A stretch of 64,000 bases of DNA from Macrolepiota albuminosa (Eukaryota > Basidiomycota > Agaricomycetes > Agaricales > Agaricaceae). Each line of letters starts with the position of its first letter. Positions within the stretch are counted from its first letter, which is position 1. Below are positions 38,501 to 49,046 of the stretch, one piece after another. Where the stretch lies: positions 600,212 through 664,211 of the forward strand of contig JAMWFC010000055.1 of assembly GCA_027475525.1 (NCBI GenBank), in the 5' to 3' direction. A program made the translations under genes and the position numbers. The notes beneath the pieces are model-generated. The model searched no databases, was not told where the DNA came from, and saw only the letters and a program-made list of their open reading frames with translations.

Positions 38501-38751
38501 CATGGGTCAACTGCGCCACAGATGCAAAATTTGAAAGCAGCATTCGCTAGCGTCCAGACCAAGGCTAATCAGGGGAAAAGTGTCGTCCTCCAAGCTTTAC
38601 CTTCGTACCTTCAGTCGGGCTCTGCAGCGTCCAGACCAAGGCTAATCAGGGGAAAAGTGTCGTCCTCCAAGCTTTACCTTCGTACCTTCAGTCGGGCTCT
38701 GCTAATGTCACCCTTCACCAGCATTTGGCGTCCTTTACGGCCAGATACTGA
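35586..38751 (+). CDS. EPL1: Enhancer of polycomb-like protein EPL1
   Basis: EPL1 is the scaffold of the Piccolo NuA4 histone H4/H2A acetyltransferase, bridging Esa1, Yng2 and Eaf6 to nucleosomes. The start MVRLARASIRNRNRQLSNKY leads into YRLKIVHGDIEVDP, the family hallmark. TPDSTGIVEHYSDLYVPNRW, ASNFTYYMDESDKEWLDKNN and FELVMGLFEKVAHEKTEYL follow. A second conserved block (SSEKLIRLQAELVYPLELGK, LLADFKRNFPSWDDKE) and a Ser/Gln-rich tail come next. Four separate 77-bp duplications fall in the gene. Collapsing each restores the frame, including a stop at 38749-38751 rather than the later one at 38815 that the raw frame gives. Several small introns are present. Confidence 0.88.
35600..35753. repeat. 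77-bp tandem duplication 14
   Basis: Copies 35600-35676 and 35677-35753, repeating the EPL1 signature KYRLKIVHGDIE. Confidence 0.97.
36998..37151. repeat. 77-bp tandem duplication 15
   Basis: Copies 36998-37074 and 37075-37151, at an exon-intron edge in EPL1. Confidence 0.95.
37713..37866. repeat. 77-bp tandem duplication 16
   Basis: Copies 37713-37789 and 37790-37866, in EPL1. Confidence 0.96.
38549..38702. repeat. 77-bp tandem duplication 17
   Basis: Copies 38549-38625 and 38626-38702, moving the EPL1 stop from 38751 to 38815 in the raw frame. Confidence 0.96.
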
Positions 38752-39616
38752 CCTTACGCTTCCTGCTACACGACAAATGCAGTGGGCCAGCGGTGTACTC
38801 CCTTCAATTGTCTAGTGGCATTCATTTCCGTCCCTGTCCTGTCCAACGGGCAACTCACAAACCATATGGCACTATAGTTTCGCAGATACCAGCCTCATAC
38901 GTTGATTCCATTCGCCTCCACGCATTTACCCTTACTTGCCGCGACTTCAGTAACCTGCTGGATTCCAAGGACGGTTTTAGCTATGTGTATAAGTGGACTT
39001 TTTTCGGATACCCCATCATTTCATTTTTCACCCGCTTTCCCTCAATGCCTTTATTTGATAGTGTTGTTAATGTATCTTATTAGTATTATACCGATACCAA
39101 CGTTTATTTCATTCTAGACCATCGATAAACATGGACATATTCTGTACCTCGAATTCAAAAACACGCTCATGATCAATTACGGTCAGAAACCACACGTTAT
39201 GGATTTGGACATTATTGGGGATAAAAACCGTGTTACTGCCCTTACATACAAAAAAAGAACAGAAACATTGAATTTTACCAACGGTTCAACGTAAATGAAC
39301 GACACTGACATTCATTAGTATCACTCGACATAAAATTAGAACGACTGGAATGAGAGTCTAATGAATGCAAGAACAAGTATGTACATAGAAACCCAATTTT
39401 TCGAATATGAAGCCACTAAATCGAACACATCTATAGATCCCAGACGGGCAAGGGTCCTCTGAAGGTAGATAAGGCCGTCAGATCCACGCGATTAGTCACT
39501 ACATAACGTGGTCAAGAACTTGTCTTTCCCTTTCCAAACGGTCAAACAAGGGTTCGTCGGGGGACCAGACATCAACGGGGGGGTATCAATATTACCGAGT
39601 GACGCGATCGCGTCGA
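38752..39616. other. Convergent 3' flanks of EPL1 and the HMMR-like gene
   Basis: AT-rich, with no recognisable coding region or RNA gene. Confidence 0.5.
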
Positions 39617-42272
39617 CTACATAATTTCATCAATCGTCATATCACCCGGAACACTCTCTAGAACATGCACGCGCTGCGCCGAGTCAGATTTAGCTGCCGA
39701 AACAACTGGGGTATCATATCACCCGGAACACTCTCTAGAACATGCACGCGCTGCGCCGAGTCAGATTTAGCTGCCGAAACAACTGGGGTACACCACCACC
39801 GCTGCATTGAGACTACGCGCGAGGTTCACCAAGGCAGACGCGTGACGCGCGTCATCGCCGTGCGCGGCTTGTTCTCTCCAGGAACCATGACGGATTTATA
39901 CATGTCAAGCTCATGTTGTAGGTCATCGTTGACTGCAGCCGCAGCCTCCTGTTCCCGACCCAGCATGACAAGTTTCTATTTCAAAGCTCATGTTGTAGGT
40001 CATCGTTGACTGCAGCCGCAGCCTCCTGTTCCCGACCCAGCATGACAAGTTTCTATTTCACGACACGGTAAACACCATTCAGCACATTTCTTTGAAGAGA
40101 GAGGGGGAAAGGGGTACGAACGTGTTTCGTCTCGGCTAGCTCCCTGCGTATTCGATCGACATACATAATGCGTTGTGCGGGGTTGTTGTGGCCAAGTATC
40201 TCGGCGTTGAACTTGCTGAGTCTTTGAGCCTCTTCCTCGGCTAGCTTGTTCCTCGTCACGAGTGAACCTATTTCGTCTGACAGAGAGACATAAGCCTCCT
40301 GATACCTCTCCGCATCCGTCAGTTCCGTGGTCAACCTGATATCATACGAAGAATCAGCTATCTAATCTGCACCTCAAAGAATAAAGAAACTGACTTGTCG
40401 ATCTCAGCCCGCAAAGCATCCTCGGCCGTCCTCATATTCTGCACAGTTGCTGTGAGTCCCCGAACGACATCACGTTCTTTCTTCAAGGCAACTTCATTAT
40501 GCGCAGTAGCCTCCGCCAACTTCTTTTCTGCTTCTGTCACACGGCGCGTTAGGGAATCTGAAGACGACCTCAGTTATGCGCAGTAGCCTCCGCCAACTTC
40601 TTTTCTGCTTCTGTCACACGGCGCGTTAGGGAATCTGAAGACGACCTCAGCGATTCCGCGAGGTCGGTAGCAGCCTTCAGTTCAACATTGATCGCGTTTT
40701 TCTCTTCTTCAGCACGTTCCAGTCGCGCCGCAATGGCTTCGTGTGAGGCAAGTGTGCTTGCTAGAGAAGAGGAATGCAGTTCAGAGAGCTGTTGTTCGCA
40801 CTTGAGTTGCCCCTTGAGAATGGCATATTCAAGGACAAGTTGTTCACTGGTTGCTTGATAAAATTCAGAGAACAGTTCAGTCATCCCTCTATCTATTATA
40901 TGAACGTCTTGTAGTGATGCGGTACGCTCTCGTTCCATGCAGCTCAAAAGATCGGAGATTGAGTCATCAGGGTTGTTAGGCGCAATCAGCGTACTATCCA
41001 GCAACATGTCCTGATAAAAGGCAATTTCCCGATCGGCCTGCTCGAGTTGCTCAGACAAGAAAGCCTTCTGACCATAGGTTTGTCTGATCAAGACGGCCAG
41101 CTCGTCCACCTGAGCTACGGAATCAGCCAGTTTGCGTTCTAGACGTGACACGTGGATAGCCAGGGCAGCATTTTCTTGACGGAGACGAGTATATGATGAC
41201 AGAGAGACGGTACCACGAGCGAGACGACCGTACTCTTCGGCGACCTGGCACACGAGGTTCCGATAGTGCTCCAGCTGGGCGAGAAGATCCTCCTCTTGGT
41301 TAGATCTCGTCTCGCGGAGCGACACAAGCGCATCTTGAGCTCGTTTGGCCTCTGCTTGTGACGTGGCGACCGCATCCTCAAGCTTTTGCGCAGCTACTCG
41401 AGCAGCCTGAGATTCTTGATCGACGCGTCCGTTAGTCTCCCGCAGCTTGACTTCCACAGCCTCTTTACGGATCTTTTCACTGTTCAGTGCCTTTTCTAGT
41501 TCTGTGATGCGTCGGTCCTTCTCACGCAGCTCCTCTCTTCTTTTGAGCTCCAACGACTGTAGAGACTTTTTGGCTTCGCTGGCTTCTCCCTGTTTAGTTG
41601 TGAGCTGGTTTCTCTCGTGTTCAGACATCCGGAGTTTGACGCGCAAATCTCTGATTTCGGTTTGGTCTGACGAGTTGTTCTTCTTGAGGTCTTGGATTCG
41701 GGACTCGAGAAGGTCAATCTGTTTCTTCTGTTTCTCTCCTCGATCTGTTTGTTCAGAGACTAGCTTCTGACAGCGTGCAAGCTCGGATTTGAGATGCTCT
41801 ACTTCGGCTTGATGCTAGTCGAACGTCAGAGGCCATGTCCAGGAACGACGGGACGAGCTGACCGCTTTCTTTCCATCGTTGTGCACTCTCTCCAAGTCGT
41901 CCACCTTTCGCTGGAGCAGGGCATAGCGATCTCCGAGTGTCTGAGATGGGACGCGTTTTCCTTCAGGCTTGGTCGTCTTTTTGGGTTCGTGTGCGGGTCG
42001 TGACACGAGTGGCTGTGGGATAATCTCACGATTGTCCTTGTCTTTGACGAAGCGATCGGCTTTCTCTAGGAATGCGCCGCGTTTATAGTCGTCCAGCTGG
42101 GAATCTGGGAACGTGAGTTGGCCATTGTGGTCAACAGAGGACAATCACCTGCGACGACGGCGTAAGAGTTTGGGCCTGGGACGTCGGACGCTGGGAAGAG
42201 GTGAGATGGGTTGGGACAGCCGGGACTGAGCATACCTTTCTGTGGATCGAACCGCGGGCCTTTGGAGAACAT
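39617..42272 (-). CDS. HMMR/RHAMM-like coiled-coil protein
   Basis: Animal HMMR is a spindle and microtubule-associated coiled-coil protein. Here the N-terminus (MFSKGPRFDPQK, SDVPGPNSY, YKRGAFLEKADRF) matches the short HMMR N-terminal signature. About 600 residues of near-continuous heptad coiled coil follow. The C-terminal part NAEILGHNNPAQRIMYVDRI resembles the HMMR C-terminal LGHxNxxQKI motif. The end reads VLESVPGDMTIDEIM with a stop at 39617-39619. Three 77-bp duplications lie inside (39637, 39907 and 40497). After collapse, one single-base frame break remains near 39830, so the last 50 residues are provisional. The homology is motif-level only; a spindle role is inferred. Confidence 0.68.
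39637..39790. repeat. 77-bp tandem duplication 18
   Basis: Copies 39637-39713 and 39714-39790, in the last exon of the HMMR-like gene. Confidence 0.96.
39907..40060. repeat. 77-bp tandem duplication 19
   Basis: Copies 39907-39983 and 39984-40060, over an HMMR-like exon start and its intron edge. Confidence 0.95.
40497..40650. repeat. 77-bp tandem duplication 20
   Basis: Copies 40497-40573 and 40574-40650; repeats TRRVTEAEKKLAEATAHN in the coiled coil. Confidence 0.97.
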
Positions 42273-42429
42273 GATGAAGAAGATTCACGTGACCGGGTGG
42301 GATGCTTGGGGCTGTTTGGCTGTGGCGTCGAGCGTGGGAACGGGAGTAAAGTGGACACATGGAAGGGATGAGTTGTGAGCGGAAATTGTTAGTTTTGGCT
42401 GCTTGCTTTGTCACATTCTTTTCTTCGCA
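42273..42429. promoter_or_regulatory. Bidirectional promoter HMMR-like/PSR-type phosphatase A
   Basis: A gap of 157 bp separates the two ATGs. A CACGTGACC site starts at 42286, 13 bp from the HMMR-like start. Confidence 0.5.
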
Positions 42430-44185
42430 ATGTCCGCGTCCTCTGCCTCTGCGCCGGACAGTCTCGCTCAAAATACAGTCTCCTCGTCGTCCGACCCATC
42501 GTCTGCCCCCGTCCAGTCCCCGTCCCTCGATGCCTCGGCCAACGGCCCCGCAATGCAGCACAGCGACACCCACGCCAGCCGCGACCAAGTCGTCGCTGTG
42601 CGTCCTGCACATCCCGCTGCTGCACATCCAGAACCACTCCCCGTGCCTTCCACGCCTGTCCCCAGTCCGACGCAGAGTCCTCCACGTGAAACTATCTCCA
42701 AAACGGATAAAGACGGTGATAGACCGGCTCCTTCTACCCCCTCGCCAGCACCCTCGCGATCAAGTGCTAAAAAAACTTCGTCTCCCGAGGCTAACGGCAC
42801 CGGGAACAGTGCCCTCAAGTCTTCTTCGTCACGCACACATAAACCCTTCTTTCTTGTCAGACTTCTTCGCGCCTTGGTTCCTTGTGTCCCCTCATCTACC
42901 AACGCTCACCCCATTGAAATCAACGACTCTGTTTCCCCGTCTGCTTCCAAAGAAAAGCAACCCTTGTCCTCTTTAGACCACGTTCTACCAACTTCGGCTC
43001 AGTCTTCTACTGACCTGCCGAAAGACTCTGCGCCTCTCGTTCCTCCTGTCACTGTAGAATCTCCGACTCTGACGTCCGTAGAACCTGCCAACGACTCTTC
43101 ATCATCCGACACCCAAGTACCTATCCAACCAACCCCTCCGTCTCCTCCACATATTCTTCCCCTCGACGAGACAGAGGGCGTAACGTCTGGTGCTGTCCAA
43201 GCCCCCGGTTCCACAGGTGGCCCTCCGAAACTGGAAAACAAACGCCATTCTAGGGATTCTTCCCCTCCTAGTAATGCTAGTGCTGAGGATGATTCTGAGG
43301 GCACAAGTTTCACCGAAGACGAGGACATTGACGGCCTCGACGATATCGAAGACGATGACGAAAGACTCATTATCAATGGCGGCGCGGGAATCCCTCGCGG
43401 TCCGGTCAGCTCCAATGCTTATCTCGCCTTGATTTTGTTTCGACTGACCCTTGTAATAGGACGGAAAACCGAATCCGTTGCTTCCTCCAATCGCCCCTCA
43501 TCAGGCTGGGAGAAAATGTCTAATTCTCGACCTAGACGAGACTTTGGTCCACAGTAGTTTCAAGGTGAGATAACCAGAAATAACTTAGAGTTTTTACCAA
43601 CACGTCCATGTCAGTCCATTCAACAGGCTGATTATGTTGTGCCCGTCGAGATCGAATATCACCTCCACAACGTATATGTGATAAAACGTCCGGGCGTTGA
43701 CAAGTTTCTCAAGAAGATGGGAGAAATTTATGAGATTGTCGTATTTACTGCAAGCTTGAGCAAAGTATGTAATGTGCCGGAGCAGTAGTTCCAGATACAG
43801 TCGTCTGACCTGTCATTTTTTAGTATGCAGATCCGGTGCTCGACAAGTTGGATATCCATCAGGTGGTGTCACATCGACTATTCCGAGAAAGCTGTTTTAA
43901 TCATAGAGGAAATTATGTCAAGGTATCATTTCTTATACCCGGTCCGCTTTGTGTGATAAATCTGATCTCCCCGAATAGGATCTCTCACAACTCGGAAGAC
44001 CGATTGCAGACACGATCATCCTTGACAATTCCCCCGCATCGTATATTTTCCATCCAAACAATGCAGTCCCTGTGTCGTCTTGGTTCAATGACCCCCATGA
44101 CACGGAGCTCACAGACCTCATTCCCTTTTTGACTGATTTGGCAACTGTGGAGGATGTAAGAGGGGTTCTCGATGGCGCTCGATGA
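42430..44185 (+). CDS. FCP1/SCP (PSR1-type) protein phosphatase, paralogue A
   Basis: A HAD-superfamily Ser/Thr phosphatase of the NIF/PSR1/SCP group; yeast Psr1 acts at the plasma membrane in sodium stress. About 300 Ser/Pro-rich residues are followed by the catalytic domain. The DxDxT motif is in [16 protein letters not shown], then [73 protein letters not shown] and [12 protein letters not shown]. An N-terminal LLRALVPCV motif with a Cys could be a lipidation site, as in Psr1 (inference). Introns sit near 43408-43457, 43566-43626, 43767-43822 and 43924-43979. A second copy of the family lies at 52840. Confidence 0.88.
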
Positions 44186-45208
44186 AAAAGTCATGCCATT
44201 TGTGTAAAAAGGGAGGATGCGCACATGTCTTGTTTATATCCTGGGTCTTCTGATATCTCATTCATTGTCATACCCCTCCTGCATGCACTTTGGTGACTCG
44301 ATACATAGTGCCACCGCATACCCCGTCCTTTTCCCTTGTTGGCTGTCGTGCTCGCCGATTCCTTTGGTATATATAACCGTTCAAGCCCGTGATATACCCC
44401 TGCAAGTTATTCGCCTTACGTCAGCCATCACATCCTTGATATCCCTCGTTTGGAAAAACTTATTCTGCCTTTTCGCTATGCTATCTTGGAAGCCTTGTTT
44501 CTGTGTACTTATTCTGTCATATCATGCCGAGTCCTCACGTCCCTCTCCGTGCATCTCATGTGCTTCACGTACTATTACCATTAATCCACTTTTTCCCCCC
44601 CGTATCATCGCTTCACACGACCTTTTTTTTTATATATATACGGATGCCGTTACGACCATGAAGATACTGATATACAAGATAATTTCATTTAGATTCCAAT
44701 TGTTTGAAATCACGCTTGATTGATTTGATTGAAAGAAGATCACAAGACACAGACTTGTGTGCGGTGTTGTTGGAGTGGCCCGAATGTGCGATGGCCTGAG
44801 GTACAGTCATACGCGGCATGTCAGCGAGCCCGCATCTCCACGTATTAGGAGGGGTGTACTCCAGGCCCAACATGCAACACATTCACGCCTGCTTCTTCTC
44901 ACCACCTCCTCATTTTGCCGGGACAGCTTTTCTGTATCCTTAACACCTCGGTGAGAAGCTACCCTACGTGTTCATTATCGAGCCACAAGGACCTTCGAGG
45001 GATGAATCAAGGATGGATCATGAAGGGAATTCTTCCCTATTTAAAACAATACTTTGTTACACACATTTCGAACATCGATCAGCCGGACTCTCAAGACCTA
45101 CCCACACCTCTCTTTGTTCTATAATTCAAAACTCATTGAAATCATCATCACCGCAGCGCACCACGCCCTCCCCCGCTCCCCGTTTTAATTCCCCAGCCTC
45201 CCAAAACC
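44186..45208. other. Intergenic, no gene seen
   Basis: About 1 kb of 3' flanking DNA between convergent genes, with a poly-T/TA tract at about 44625-44640. No coding signal was found. Confidence 0.55.
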
Positions 45209-48200
45209 TTACTTCTTCCTTCCAGTGCTGCTACCACTTGCACTCGAGTGTCCTGGCTCTTCGTCATCCCATGGGCTAAAGTTCGTCGCCTTGTGAGGTA
45301 AGGACTGAAGCCATGCCGGTAGAACCTTGGCGAGCGTGTGTTGCGGGATGGCAGCCGGGTGTGCATGGACATGCGAAGGGGACGACGGTATGCTCCCAAC
45401 GTCGCTCAGGCTCGGCAGGCGTTCAAAGCTCGTATTCGTCGACCCACCCAACGCACGCTGAAGAGCCTCCCGCTCCGCCGGCGACGGCGCAAACGCACGC
45501 GTGAAGCAACTCGCTGAAGGCGCAGGTATCGTCGAGCTCATGCCTGTCGGATTGAGTGCATCAAACGAGTGACTTGGAGGCGAGATGCTATATCCAGAGC
45601 TGGGCGCAAAGCTTTGAGGGAAAGACAACCCCTTGGAAATGCTAAAGACCTTGGCATCTGGGTTAAGGCCTTTCCTTGATTTCTCTTTCGAGCTGAACCA
45701 TCGACGTGGGCCCGTCTTCTCAGCTACCTGAGGATCATCTTGACCATGATGGTTTGAATGCGGATCCGAATTAGCGCGATGTAACAACGAGGCATCCTGA
45801 GAGTCCACGGGGTTTTCATGCAAGAAACTCAGATATGCTTGCTGATCCCGATTCTGGTCGCTTTCGCTCGGCATTACACGAACATTAAACGGATCGCACT
45901 TGACGCTACGAGGAGAAACCGGGGAGGACCTTAAATTGAGAGACAACTCTTGACTATCGTTCGACTGTGACGGAAAATGCTGGTTGTATGCATTGCGCCA
46001 TTCGCCCCTGTCCATGAAATCATCACTCTCGGATTGGAAGGACCGTGGCAGACCGCCGTTTTCTATGCATTGCGCCATTCGCCCCTGTCCATGAAATCAT
46101 CACTCTCGGATTGGAAGGACCGTGGCAGACCGCCGTTTTCATAGACGAGATAAGACCGGACGGAATCAAAGACTGACTCGTGGGCGAGACAACCCCTGGA
46201 AGACCGTTAGATTGCAATGCGTCTAGGTCGTCGTTAAAGGGTGAGAATGTAGGATGATGTCCATATGAGCCTGGCCGATGAGTTACGGAGAATGAGTTCT
46301 CGTCATAAGCTGGATACGCGTTAGTGGGGGACGAATCGAATGGTTTTGAGCGTGCTGAAGTTGAGTATCGATGGTGATCGAAGATCGTCTGCCCAGACTG
46401 TTTTCAGTGTCGAACGCAACGGGAGATGCCTGGCTTTCATGGGACGAATGTCCCCCGTGAATGGTGTCAGATACAGCATCCCCAGAATGCGTCCAAAGAG
46501 ATTCGCTGTGAGTCGCCCGGTTTGTTTCGATCATTCGAGCCTGGTTACGTTCCTTGATAGACGCTAACTTCTGCTTATGTTCGGCCAGCTTCTCTTCCAA
46601 CTCTCGAGCACGTTGATTAAGTGCAGCAACGACATCCTCCGCCACTTTAATTTCATGCTTCTTGTGTTCCAAAGCTTCCTTGATTTCCTTCTCCACATCG
46701 GAAACTGTCTCTTGGTGCATCAATGCTTCATCTTCGGCAAGTCGAATCTGTAAACCAGCGACCTCTTTATCGAGATACTCCAGACGCTGGGTTGCAGTAT
46801 CACGGGCAAGCTGCGCGGCCTTCATTCTCTTCTCAGCGTCCTTCTTCATTGCCTCTGTGCTACGCCTGGAATCGTCGAGAAATTTAGTTCGAGATTTTGT
46901 CTCCAGCTTGGCAGCATCCTCTTGACGTTTGCGTTCTCGGAAAGAATCCAATTCTCTCTGAAGAGCTCCATGGGATTGCGCGGCGCAAGACTGGCAGTCG
47001 TTAAGCTGAGCACGCAGATCTCGGACGGCGGTCTTGGAATGCGAAATCTGGCGCAAAACTTCTGCAATCCGCGGTGACTGATCAAAGAGTGTCGACGGAG
47101 ATCGGGATAATAAGGGAGAACCCAAGCGAGCTTGATCAGAGGGGACACAGGTATGGACCTGAATAACTGGCTGCGGGGGATTCGCCGGTCGGTCTGATGT
47201 CGAGGACGGCAGACGGGCTGTGTGCAGAGGTAACGATGCAGACTTGGGAAGAGGTGGTGGTGTGGAACTACGAGCTTGAATCATTGCGGGTTTCTGAGAA
47301 GACTTTTCACGACTTCGCAACTTTGGGGGAGAGCCTCTCGACAACAAATGGGTAGGGAGGTTCTTGGTCGAGAAGGGCAGTCCTGACAAACATGGGTCGA
47401 TATCGGACACAAGACATGAACATTAGGCAACTCACCGTTGTATTCGTTGTGTCTGTCCAAATTTTTCATACTCAAAATTCCAGAGCGCCAACTCTCCTCG
47501 TCCTTCGTCCGCGCGATAACATCGTGGTACCATGCTTCAATAACACCACCACGCCACCAGCGACCAAAAGCACCAATATACCAAGAATCGGATAAGATCG
47601 AGGTTTCTCGTTCGGATCTCGCAAGGGGTACCATAGCAGCAATAGTAAAGACGCCAAAACTATGGAAAACGTGTTTTGGAGTTTTCAAAGAGATTGATGC
47701 TTTGTTCGCAAAGTGGAAGGTGGAGGAATTTTCGTGAGTGTGAGTGTGTGCCACCGTCCTGTAAGTTGATTGTTTGTGATCATCGTCAGTGTTGTCGTCG
47801 AGCCGGCTAAGGTGCAGCCGGAAGGACTGTTCAGTTAGATAAGCGCGAAAGGAGTTTTCCGATGGGTTTGTGAGATAAGCTGGAACAAAGAAAAAGTATA
47901 TCAGTTCAGAGGGTGGCGTTGGGGATAGATAAATTTTTTTTGTAAAACAGGGTAAGATGTGATAGAAAGTGGAAACCACACTGACCTAGAACAAATACCA
48001 CGATGAAAATGACCACTATGCAAAACAAGGTCCGAAAATCTGTTTTGCCTAAGATCATACCAACCAACTCTGAAAACGGATTGCGGAGGGACATAAGACC
48101 CAGGCTACCGACAGAGGCAGTCATCAGGATGAATAAAGCGTCCCTCCAGGACTGTTTTGCGAGTCGAGAGGCAGGATCCCAGGCAGAAAGAGAGCTTCCA

Positions 48201-48475
48201 CGATTGAAGTGGGTCGACAGTGTTGCAAAGGGACAGCCGGTAAGCGTCCCAAAAAATAAATGGAGGAAAAGAAAAGATGAAGGTGAAAGGCAAACTAGTA
48301 CAGCGCCGAGCAAGACGGGTCGCTCGACGACGGGGGAGCCGAGAGATAAAGGTGGATAGGGTGCCTCTAAACAGAGAAAGTAGGCGGAAAGCGGTTTTTT
48401 CGAAACAAACGGGAAATTACTCAGACCAACTTTCCCACGATTAATACAGACCAATCGGTGACTGTTTTTGATCAT
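45209..48475 (-). CDS. Membrane protein with coiled coil and Ser-rich tail, function unknown
   Basis: I do not recognise this family. The first large exon has two hydrophobic segments (DALFILMTASVGSLGLMSL and LFCIVVIFIVVFVLG). A second exon block follows (YLTNPSENSFRAYLTEQSFR, then a possible third membrane segment HVFHSFGVFTIAAMVPLA, then WYIGAFGRWWRGGVIEAWYH). A Pro/Ser region, a coiled coil of about 150 residues (about 46.5-47.0 kb) and a Ser-rich C-terminus ending SSASGSSTGRKK follow. The 77-bp duplication at 45987-46140 joins the last two blocks after collapse. The start is uncertain: 48475 is the first in-frame ATG, but the true ATG may be in another exon. Confidence 0.55.
45987..46140. 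repeat. 77-bp tandem duplication 21
   Basis: Copies 45987-46063 and 46064-46140, in the membrane/coiled-coil orphan. Confidence 0.96.
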
Positions 48476-48575
48476 CAGCAATCATCGATACTGTCCAGCA
48501 GACCAACTTTCCCACGATTAATACAGACCAATCGGTGACTGTTTTTGATCATCAGCAATCATCGATACTGTCCAG
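48422..48575. repeat. 77-bp tandem duplication 22
   Basis: Copies 48422-48498 and 48499-48575, near the uncertain 5' end of the orphan gene. Confidence 0.95.
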
Positions 48576-49046
48576 TCAACAAGTGGATTATCGATTTCTA
48601 TCTGTATCACATCATGACAATTGCGACTGTCTTGACCATTTGTCCAATTAAGCAACGGTCATCATGATCTATGCACGGCTTTCATGTTTTTCATCCTGAC
48701 TGATGCATGGTTTGATGCAGTTAATCACATGCGGAACTACCCTGTCCTTTTTAATAAAAGCCCTTTTCTGCTGCCTCGGTTGCATGGTTTGATGCAGTTA
48801 ATCACATGCGGAACTACCCTGTCCTTTTTAATAAAAGCCCTTTTCTGCTGCCTCGGTAGATTTACCACTCCTCCAAAGAAAGGCATTCAGCGCGGTGACT
48901 ATCGGACAGGCCGGCCAACATGACCCATCCTTTGAATAGAACTTTATCATGCCGGCCGGAACTGACGCGCATCACGCGGATGTGATTCGCGGAAACAGCA
49001 AACCTGTAACGCGACTCTCATGTCACGCAACTGACACGGTCCAACG
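48476..49046. other. Intergenic, no gene seen
   Basis: Divergent upstream region containing two 77-bp duplications; collapsed, it is shorter by about 125-155 bp. No RNA gene seen. Confidence 0.55.
48704..48857. repeat. 77-bp tandem duplication 23
   Basis: Copies 48704-48780 and 48781-48857, intergenic. Confidence 0.95.

Noticed and set aside
38793..39117. Short plus-strand gene after EPL1
   Set aside because: AT-rich frames without any domain, lying in the likely EPL1 3' UTR.
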